A stretch of 63,134 nt of DNA from a virus: IMG/VR virus record IMGVR_UViG_3300044946_000158, positions 1 to 63,134 of that record; one strand, written 5' to 3'. The notes beneath the pieces were generated by a model. That model made no database searches and was not told the origin of the DNA. It saw only the letters and a program-made list of their open reading frames with translations. Within the stretch, counting starts at the first letter, position 1. Each line of letters starts with the position of its first letter. Below are positions 57,631-63,134 of this stretch, piece by piece. Made by a program: the position numbers and the translations under genes.

Positions 57631-58085
57631 CGCACTCTGAACGTGCGCCAAGCGGCGTCATACCTCGGGAACGTCGGCGTGGTCTGATTGCTGCGCCCGA
57701 CCGCCACATTCCACCCGGACCACGCGGCCACCGGGGCATCGTTCAGGAGTTCGTTGCGCCACCCGCCGCGCCAGTGCTCGCGACCGTAGATGGAGAGTAT
57801 GGCGGTGCCCAGTGACACGCCGCCGCGCAATTCCTCGCGCGCACGGAACTCGCCGTATCCGCCATCCGGGCAATGTATGAGGTCGTTGCGCTGCCGGCAG
57901 GCGTGGATCTCGTGCGTGGCGTACAGCGAGGAGCCGACCGCCACCGCGAGGATGGCCCAGTTGACCCGATCGCGATACCAATGATGCCGCGCGGCTGGGG
58001 GCGCCGGGGATAGCGATTGCCCGCACACGCAGGCGGGCAGGGCGACGAACAGCGCGAGCGGGAGTATCCGGGCCAGGATTCTCAT
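57627..58085 (-). CDS. Putative lipoprotein, exported
   Basis: 152 aa from ATG 58085. MRILARILPLALFVALPACV reads as a signal peptide with a possible lipobox LPAC (Cys at about 19, Pro at -2 is unusual). A second hydrophobic stretch (WAILAVAVGSSLYATHEIHA) follows. It is on the opposite strand to its neighbours, with its own TTGACA (58121-58116) so close upstream that the mRNA could be leaderless. A moron-type envelope or exclusion protein is inferred. Confidence 0.55.
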   Translation of the reverse strand: MRILARILPLALFVALPACVCGQSLSPAPPAARHHWYRDRVNWAILAVAVGSSLYATHEIHACRQRNDLIHCPDGGYGEFRAREELRGGVSLGTAILSIYGREHWRGGWRNELLNDAPVAAWSGWNVAVGRSNQTTPTFPRYDAAWRTFRVR

Positions 58086-58092
58086 GTCCCAG

Positions 58093-58121
58093 ACGATGCC
58101 GCGCGGCGTTGCGGGTGTCAA
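58093..58121 (-). promoter_or_regulatory. Candidate promoter of the lipoprotein gene
   Basis: Minus-strand TTGACA (58121-58116), 17-base spacer, CATCGT (58098-58093, weak). Predicted start of transcription falls at about 58086, one base before the ATG. Confidence 0.4.
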
Positions 58122-58191
58122 GGGGAAATATCGCGCGTTGGAGACGAGCCTGCCCGTGAAGTGTGAAATTCGTCCCAGTTTTGGTTTGAAA

Positions 58192-59058
58192 TTAGTACGG
58201 AACCCAATACTGCTTACTCAATCTCTCCAGCGAAAAGGCCCCGCAGAAGGTCTGAGTGTGGTAATTGACCGCGTGACCGCACTTTTTGCACCTCGGTCGA
58301 CGCGTCTTAATCGTCTTGGTGGGGTCATTCGGGTCCGGTTCGACGACCAAAATGGTTAATGGGCATTCCCTATTAACCAATTTGCTCGGCAGGGTCACGA
58401 CGTACTGGTGGCAGCCTCGCAGGATGAACTCGTATTCGGCACGCAGGCGGTGATCGTCCTTCGGCAGTTCCGACAGGGTTACATGCTCTAAGACTTTCGC
58501 GAAGTCGGCCTTGTGCCGAATCGCCACTAGCATCCTGACCTCAACCTTGGCGTGAATCGCCTGCAGGATGTTGATTCGCAACGCATTGGTAAGCACGCGA
58601 GCATAAATCACCTTGGTTACTAGCTGGCCACGCCGGGGCACGGTCTTGGCGAACACACAATCCGGCAGCATGGTCCGAATCACGTGATGAATGTGTTTGA
58701 TGTTCCGGGTGGAGTGTTCGAGCGAAAATTCGTGAAATATCTCTAGGTGGGTGAAATGATCCGTAACCAGCGTCTCCATGAGCCTGTACCGCGAGAACTG
58801 CTTCATGGCCTGGATGTCCCCGCATCCCACACAGCAACGTAATTTACATTGCGAGATATTCTGACGCTGCACCGGGTGTTCGTCATGGCGCACGAAACAA
58901 TACTTGTCCCCGCAGGCGTCGAGCCGACGAGCCTTTGTTTCGTCGCCCAAGAGTTCAGCCAGAACCTGGGCTTCAGGGGACAGCGGCGGCAAGGATGGTT
59001 CTTGGTCGAGTTGGGCTAGTTGCTGGGGGGTTAGAACTAAACTTGGGGACGTGGCCAC
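58192..59058 (-). CDS. Rep-like protein with two Cys clusters, putative replication initiator
   Basis: 288 aa from GTG 59058 behind AAGGAGAAATCCTT. The open frame extends to TTG 59271 without SD. N-terminal CGDKYCF...QCKLRCCVGCG and C-terminal RCKKCGHAVNYHTQTFCG are zinc-ribbon-like. Between them HFTHLEIFHEFS and IKHIHHVIRTML could be motif 1 and the HUH (HIH) motif of rolling-circle Rep proteins, but their spacing is short and no clear catalytic Tyr stands out. The C..R.C..CG segment resembles Rep/transposase Zn heads. Location beside an AT-rich iteron stretch supports an initiator role. Confidence 0.4.
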   Translation of the reverse strand: MATSPSLVLTPQQLAQLDQEPSLPPLSPEAQVLAELLGDETKARRLDACGDKYCFVRHDEHPVQRQNISQCKLRCCVGCGDIQAMKQFSRYRLMETLVTDHFTHLEIFHEFSLEHSTRNIKHIHHVIRTMLPDCVFAKTVPRRGQLVTKVIYARVLTNALRINILQAIHAKVEVRMLVAIRHKADFAKVLEHVTLSELPKDDHRLRAEYEFILRGCHQYVVTLPSKLVNRECPLTILVVEPDPNDPTKTIKTRRPRCKKCGHAVNYHTQTFCGAFSLERLSKQYWVPY

Positions 59059-59438
59059 AAGGATTTCTCCTTCGGTGATTTCAATAGGATTTATTTGCTG
59101 TACTGGGATAAGGGGAGGTTCAGGAACCGCGGGGGGAGCGCTTTGAAAGTAAGAATGGGTAGGTGGCAGTCCATCCCGACCGCCACCCGCCACGCAAACA
59201 AACCCGCGAAATCCCTGGGGAGGACCCCAAGTACGAGGGTAACTTGGCCACAGTACCACACTCTTTGTCAAGAGGTAAATACATTTATTTTATGAGAATT
59301 ATTCAATAAATCCTGTATAGTCATCCATATAGACATCCATTCCATCCATTCCATGTATAATAGTTATCCTCAAAGATACCTGTTGACATCAGGCGGGGAG
59401 TGTGGTATTCCGGTACGGACCACTGAGGAGGTATCCAC
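59059..59438. other. AT-rich intergenic region with iteron-like repeats, candidate origin
   Basis: 380 bases between the Rep-like gene and the next plus gene. 59275-59380 is strikingly AT-rich for this genome. CATCCAT occurs at 59322, 59334 and 59343 (9-12 base spacing), and TATAAT at 59356. An exact TTGACA at 59383 is followed by TATTCC at 59406 (17-base spacer) before a small hairpin (59402-59423) and the SD of the 59439 gene. 59059-59271 is open in the Rep frame and may encode an N-terminal extension. Confidence 0.45.
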
Positions 59439-59711
59439 ATGGGCGACATGGCCGACATGGAACGGGATAGATGCTTAGACGACGATGATTTCGAAAACTT
59501 TCTCGAAGTCAGTTTTAATCGTCCTGATCCTACACGATCTGTGTGGGTTACGCGTGAGGGCGTCAGGGTCCCGATCGTGAAAATGTCCAATCGTCACCTC
59601 CTGAACACGATCCGCATGCTCCGGCGCAAGGGCATCGGCGAGCGCGAGCCGGGGACACCGTTTTTCGATACAATGTTAAAGGTTGCACGTAAACGTAAGT
59701 TAACAAAGTAA
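59439..59711 (+). CDS. Conserved small phage protein
   Basis: A 90-aa protein with GAGGAGG SD. MGDMADMERDRCLDDDDFEN start, then VWVTREGVRVPIVKMSNRHL followed by LNTIRMLRRKG. The 'W.TrdG...pi..M...HL.NtIr.LrR.g' motif is found in many phages, function unknown. C-terminal basic helix. Confidence 0.7.
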   Translation: MGDMADMERDRCLDDDDFENFLEVSFNRPDPTRSVWVTREGVRVPIVKMSNRHLLNTIRMLRRKGIGEREPGTPFFDTMLKVARKRKLTK

Positions 59712-59726
59712 TTGAGGAGGACTCCG

Positions 59727-59936
59727 ATGTGCCCTTCTAAGCTACAGACGCCTACGCCTACGACGCTGGTCGACACCCTGACCTATTCCTCCTACGCCCA
59801 CAACCGCCAGCTGACCCCATACGTAACGCCCGAGCAATGGCGGGTAGTGTTCGGTGAGCGCACCGCGGCACTGGAGGCGAGGTATCAGGACGAATGCCGC
59901 GAGGTGATGTCGCGGGCGCTGGAGGGACGGCTGTGA
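59727..59936 (+). CDS. Small hypothetical protein
   Basis: 69 aa from ATG 59727 behind GAGGAGG. The 59712 in-frame start overlaps the SD. Thr/Pro start then SYAHNRQLTPYVTPEQWRVV and a C-terminal helix. Stop overlaps the nuclease start (GTGA). Confidence 0.55.
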   Translation: MCPSKLQTPTPTTLVDTLTYSSYAHNRQLTPYVTPEQWRVVFGERTAALEARYQDECREVMSRALEGRL

Positions 59937-61618
59937 CGACCAAGATATTCGTGGACCGATCGCGCGTTTTGGATTTCCAAAGTTGCCCGCGGCGTCGGTT
60001 CTTGGCGTATCACCAAGATAACCTTGGGATTACCAGTGTTAACAAACCTCTTCCCTTGGCTGTGGGCTCGGCGGTGCATTCCGGCCTCGCAGTGCTGTTA
60101 CAGGCCGCGTCCGTGGTCCCCGGCGCCCACAACGATCTTATGGCGATGGCCGCGTTCGAACAGGATGCAGTGAATGCCGCACTCGCTGACTTCGCCCAGT
60201 ACGCGGGCCACCTAGACCTCGACCTCGCCGAATCGACCGCCCTAGCGCAGCCGGGCGCGTCACTGGGCGACCATCTGGCCGCGTCCCTCGGCATGTCCCC
60301 GGAAGACGCGGGCCTCGGCGAGCTGACCGAGCGCGTCGGCCGGGCGCGGAGTGAGTTTGACCAATTCCTGTACGTGGAACAGTCGGCGCTGGTGGAGGCG
60401 ATGGTCCGAGCGTACGCCCGCCGTCGCCTGCGTCCCCTGCTCGAACAGTTCGAGGTACTGGAAGTGGAGCGCGAGGGGGAGTGGCTGCTGTCACAATGGG
60501 AGACAAATGCGTCCTTATTGGGGCCAGAGTTCGAGGGATGGTGCAATTGCGGCCATTCCCACGATTTGCACGCGTCTGGTGCCCCCTACGCCTGTACTGT
60601 CTTGATGTGCGAGTGTGAAGCGTATGACAAGGACATCACGTCGCTGTGGTTCATGTCCCGCCCCGACGCCCTCTTACTCGAACGCGACACCCGCCAGCTC
60701 TACCTCCTCTCGTTCAAGACCGCCGCGACCTGGGACATCCGCAAGGAGCGCGACGCGCAGCATGACATGCAGGGATTGTCGGAGGGCGTCGAGGTGGAAC
60801 GCAGGCTCGCGAACGCGTGGACGGCCTTGCGCAAAGAAGTAGTCATGGACAGGGGGGACTTGACGCTAGAGGTTTGCAAGGCATACGATCTGAAGCCTGC
60901 GACAGCTAATTTTCTATTCGCGTCCCCGGCCCCGCCCCGCATCCACGCCATCCGCTACGAGTTCATGCTCAAAGGCCCCCGACGCCGCGACAAGGATCTC
61001 TCGCAGCGACTCTCACTCGACGCCTATTCGCAGGCCAGCCATCTGGTGCGCGCCTACTACTCCCCCGGCATGACCTCCGCCGACGAACAATGGAACTGGT
61101 CGTGGCAATATCTCAAGCCCGGCGGCGAAACCTCCAACCTCTATTACAAGGCGTGGAAGGCGGCGCCAGTGTGGGAGCATATGCCCATTCGCGCGTGGAT
61201 CGACCGCCTCGATGCGCACGTGGAAACAATGGGCGAGGAGGGCTCGTCGCTTGGCTGGACGGGACCCGCGCAGGCCACCGGCGGCACCAGTGAGCATCCC
61301 TTGGACTCCGTGTTTCTGCCTCCCCTCGTCATCTATCGCAACGATGACGACCTCCGCGACTGGCTGGAGCAGACGGAAGCGCAGGAGCGCCGGGTGGCGG
61401 AAGGCGTGGCGGCGGTGCAGGCGGCGGGGGACGAAGGCGAGCGCCGGCACCTGCTCAACATCCATTTCGAGCAGCACCGCAAGGAGTGCGTATATCCGTC
61501 GCCGTGCCAGTTCGAAAAAATATGTTATGGTGGCGAATCGCTGCGAGCCGACCCGCTCGGCTCGGGACTGTTTGAATTGCGGGTGCCGAATCATCCGGTA
61601 GAATTGAGCAAGCCGTGA
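59933..61618 (+). CDS. PD-(D/E)XK nuclease with Fe-S-type cysteines (Cas4/AddB-like)
   Basis: 561 aa from GTG 59933 (GTGA overlap, GGAGGG upstream). The ATG at 59894 lies inside the previous gene. RSRVLDFQSCPRRRFLAYH (Cys18) and CVYPSPCQFEKICYG (Cys518, 524, 530) supply four Cys for a 4Fe-4S cluster, the Cas4/AddB hallmark. GSAVHSGLAVLL gives the early His. RPDALLLE (about 243) and LYLLSFKT (about 260) are the D and xxK of the core, with Ser in place of the usual Asp/Glu before FK. A CNCGHSHDLH...C.C zinc-like insert lies near 204. Likely recombination or end-processing nuclease. Confidence 0.75.
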   Translation: MTTKIFVDRSRVLDFQSCPRRRFLAYHQDNLGITSVNKPLPLAVGSAVHSGLAVLLQAASVVPGAHNDLMAMAAFEQDAVNAALADFAQYAGHLDLDLAESTALAQPGASLGDHLAASLGMSPEDAGLGELTERVGRARSEFDQFLYVEQSALVEAMVRAYARRRLRPLLEQFEVLEVEREGEWLLSQWETNASLLGPEFEGWCNCGHSHDLHASGAPYACTVLMCECEAYDKDITSLWFMSRPDALLLERDTRQLYLLSFKTAATWDIRKERDAQHDMQGLSEGVEVERRLANAWTALRKEVVMDRGDLTLEVCKAYDLKPATANFLFASPAPPRIHAIRYEFMLKGPRRRDKDLSQRLSLDAYSQASHLVRAYYSPGMTSADEQWNWSWQYLKPGGETSNLYYKAWKAAPVWEHMPIRAWIDRLDAHVETMGEEGSSLGWTGPAQATGGTSEHPLDSVFLPPLVIYRNDDDLRDWLEQTEAQERRVAEGVAAVQAAGDEGERRHLLNIHFEQHRKECVYPSPCQFEKICYGGESLRADPLGSGLFELRVPNHPVELSKP

Positions 61619-61881
61619 CCGACTCATCCCTAAGACAAGCACTAGCAGGGCTGGTGGCGAAGTGGCGTAGGTTTGCTGCTTCAACATTTCCCTACGGTTC
61701 GCGTGTTGAATCGCGTGCCATCGAAGCTTCTTGGCGTATGCAAGCGAAAGACGACGCTGCCGAACTTGAAGCCGTCCTCGCCGCGCATCCAGCGGCCCCG
61801 CAAGGGGGTGTTTTTGACAAAACAGTGGAGGACCAGACTTCGATGGCTAGCGCAACAATAAATCTAGGGGGCAGCGCATGA
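61615..61881 (+). CDS. Small conserved phage protein
   Basis: 88 aa from GTG 61615 (overlap GTGA). MTDSSLRQALAGLVAKWRRF, then EASWRMQAKDDAAELEAVLA. The pattern 'lr.aL..Lv.kWr......A...CA.eLe.vL' is a familiar phage/prophage helical family of unknown function. Confidence 0.65.
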   Translation: MTDSSLRQALAGLVAKWRRFAASTFPYGSRVESRAIEASWRMQAKDDAAELEAVLAAHPAAPQGGVFDKTVEDQTSMASATINLGGSA

Positions 61882-62117
61882 AATACATAGCAAATCCAGT
61901 TGAAGTAGAAGCTGAGAGAATTGCGGCGGTCGTCTCGCAGGCAACTGACGAACATCCGATGATTCTCAAGCTTGAAAGCGGAAAGCTGTATTCGCCAAAC
62001 GCCGGGATGCTTGCACGCATGTCGCCAGTTCCCGGCGATTACGTAGTCACTCAATCCGATGGCTACGTCTACCTCAATCCCAAAGATGTTTTCGAGCGAA
62101 AGTACCGACCAGCGTGA
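61878..62117 (+). CDS. Small conserved phage protein
   Basis: 79 aa with ATGA overlap. MKYIANPVEVEAERI then PVPGDYVVTQSDGYVYLNPK and DVFERKY. The 'PGDY.v...DgY.ylnPkdvFerkY' ending is common to many phages, unknown function. Base composition AT-richer than neighbouring genes. Confidence 0.7.
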   Translation: MKYIANPVEVEAERIAAVVSQATDEHPMILKLESGKLYSPNAGMLARMSPVPGDYVVTQSDGYVYLNPKDVFERKYRPA

Positions 62118-62121
62118 TTGA

Positions 62122-62634
62122 GTGCTAACCATTTCCATTCCACGCCCGATACTTGAAGGAATCTTCGACGAATGCGAGCGCTTCGCCCTCGAAGAGACTG
62201 GCGGGAGATTGCTTGGTTTTTACACATGGCGGGGCACTGACTTACATATCGACGTGAAGGCATTACTTCCTGCTGGTCCAAATGCTCGGCGGAGTCAGGT
62301 AAGTTTCTTCCAAGATGGCGAGTATCAAGAGAAATTATTCAGAGCCGTTGAAAAGAAACACCCGTCAATAAACCACCTCGGCAACTGGCACACGCATCAT
62401 TGCAACGGACTGCGAACGCTTAGCCAAGGGGACTGCGAAACATACCGGAAGAACGTAAACAGCCCAAATCATGCTATAGATTTCTTCTACGCACTGCTCA
62501 TTACTCATGGCACCCCGGATGAGCAGATGAGATATGGGATTCGTCACTTTGTTTTCGTGCGTCATGCAAATGACTTTGTTGAGGTTCCGACGCATCACGT
62601 AAACACGACAGGCTTGGAGGTACTTCAACTGTGA
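62122..62634 (+). CDS. JAMM/JAB (Mov34) metalloprotease-like protein
   Basis: 170 aa from GTG 62122 with weak SD. Glu24/25 in ALEETGGRLLGFY, then LGNWHTHHCNGLRTLSQGD with His90, His92, Ser101 and Asp104 reproduces the JAMM pattern E-xn-HxH-x7-SxxD, except that eight residues instead of seven separate the His pair from Ser. Prokaryotic JAB enzymes remove ubiquitin-like or CBASS Cap2-linked modifications, and in lambda-like phages a JAB domain processes tails. Here it is in the early arm, so anti-defence deconjugation is a live hypothesis. AT-richer than neighbours. Confidence 0.7.
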   Translation: MLTISIPRPILEGIFDECERFALEETGGRLLGFYTWRGTDLHIDVKALLPAGPNARRSQVSFFQDGEYQEKLFRAVEKKHPSINHLGNWHTHHCNGLRTLSQGDCETYRKNVNSPNHAIDFFYALLITHGTPDEQMRYGIRHFVFVRHANDFVEVPTHHVNTTGLEVLQL

Positions 62635-62729
62635 CCGCGCTAAAAGCCGCTATTGGCGGTAGCTCGGTTGAAACGCCACCACAAACCGGGGTACCCCTAA
62701 AAAGAAACTTTGAGGAGCGCAAGCGATGA
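62631..62729 (+). pseudogene. Truncated duplicate of the 62803 gene
   Basis: GTG 62631 opens 32 codons. ALKAAIGGSSVETPPQ followed by ...LKRNFEERKR aligns with the C-terminus of the 80-aa gene (ALEAADGDSDQRSTAQ...PPKTDFEERKR). The 26 bases TTTGAGGAGCGCAAGCGATG plus ACCTTT at its end recur exactly at the 63045/35 junction. It is a remnant of a tandem duplication, still open and overlapping the preceding stop. Confidence 0.6.
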
Positions 62730-62806
62730 CCTTTATGACAAAGCGAGTTGTTGTGGCGACCATGGCTAGCGCGGCATTACCGCGAGAGAAGGAACCGCCA
62801 CGATGA
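62726..62806 (+). CDS. 26-aa micro-ORF beginning like the gene at 35
   Basis: ATG 62726 overlaps the remnant stop and encodes MTFMTKRVVVATMASAALPR then EKEPPR. Its first three residues and its SD copy those of the gene at 35. The rest differs. Its stop overlaps the 62803 start. Probably the decayed head of the second half of the duplication. Confidence 0.35.
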   Translation: MTFMTKRVVVATMASAALPREKEPPR

Positions 62807-63045
62807 GCGAGCACACGACAAAGCTGGAAAGCGGAGCCGTAAAGGTGATTCTTGATCTCAACTTTTTAGAGTTGTTTGGGGATGACCGCGAATTGGTGTG
62901 CGGAATCATTGATTTGATTCAGGCTTATGAGAAGAAACACCAGCAGAAGTCCGCACTAGAAGCCGCTGATGGCGATAGTGACCAACGCTCGACGGCACAG
63001 ACCGATTTACCCCCAAAAACGGACTTTGAGGAGCGCAAGCGATGA
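62803..63045 (+). CDS. Small helical hypothetical protein
   Basis: An 80-aa protein. LESGAVKVILDLNFLELFGD then VCGIIDLIQAYEKKHQQK, ending FEERKR. No family known. Its stop overlaps the start of the gene at 35 across the circle. Confidence 0.55.
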   Translation: MSEHTTKLESGAVKVILDLNFLELFGDDRELVCGIIDLIQAYEKKHQQKSALEAADGDSDQRSTAQTDLPPKTDFEERKR

Positions 63046-63134
63046 CCTTTGAAGAGACGCCGTTTAACAAGTGGTTCAAATCCTATGAGCCGATTAAGTT
63101 CTATCCTGGTAGAGAAATAGACGCGCAAGCCGCT
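63008..63134. repeat. Terminal direct repeat, right copy (contains the start of the gene at 35)
   Basis: Identical to 1-127. From 63042 it repeats the first 93 bases of the gene at 35-415, which is therefore complete only when the ends are joined. Treat 63042-63134 as the same locus, not a second gene. Confidence 0.95.

Noticed and set aside
1-63134. Integrase, repressor, CRISPR array or insertion sequence
   Set aside because: No tyrosine or serine recombinase motifs, no regular spacer-repeat pattern, and no transposase with inverted repeats were seen. The Rep-like gene was considered as an IS91-type transposase but lacks the usual length and motifs.

Overview
The window is a circular-closing contig of a tailed bacteriophage (about 63.0 kb). 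Its first 127 bases are repeated exactly at the end. It carries a complete short-tailed (podovirus-like) virion module: terminase, portal, scaffold, major capsid protein, neck and tail-hub proteins, ejection-protein-like genes and tail spikes, with no tape measure or sheath. No integrase or repressor was recognised, so a virulent lifestyle is likely but not proven. The host is inferred, not shown. A PEP-CTERM protein, a twin-arginine signal, choice-of-anchor-D-like domains on a spike and high GC would fit a Gram-negative soil bacterium such as an Acidobacteriota.

Layout. (1) 35-13031, plus strand: small early genes, a Sak4-like RecA-fold ATPase, a possible SSB, a PIF1/RecD-like helicase and a UDG-DNA polymerase A fusion. 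These are followed by a run of exported proteins, a papain-like protein and an M15-type endolysin. (2) 12978-52190, minus strand: the late module. Read in its own direction it runs from small accessory genes (including an Acb2-like anti-CBASS candidate) through terminase, portal, scaffold, capsid, neck, spikes, tail hub, more spikes and ejection proteins to lysis-associated membrane proteins. It converges on the endolysin at about 13.0 kb. (3) 52.2-52.98 kb: a divergent control region with palindromes, short repeats and promoter-like hexamers. (4) 52983-63045, plus strand: a second early arm of small conserved phage genes, a DUF932-like protein, a PD-(D/E)XK Fe-S nuclease and a JAMM/JAB protein. 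It is interrupted by two minus genes: a lipoprotein-like gene and a Cys-rich Rep-like gene next to an AT-rich, iteron-bearing stretch.

How it works together. The polymerase, helicase, Sak4, SSB-like and Cas4-like nuclease form a replication and recombination set without a recognised primase. The origin may lie near 59.3 kb. Many genes overlap by ATGA, GTGA or TAATG, implying translational coupling.

Most unusual: four spike/fibre-like genes embedded in the virion operon each begin with a Sec signal peptide. A phage-borne PEP-CTERM protein is present. Stable hairpins repeatedly sit just upstream of Shine-Dalgarno sites, including four related leaders at 52.9-54.7 kb with a compensatory base change, and an elaborate multibranched RNA-like structure at 3207-3295.

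All calls come from reading the sequence. No database search was run.
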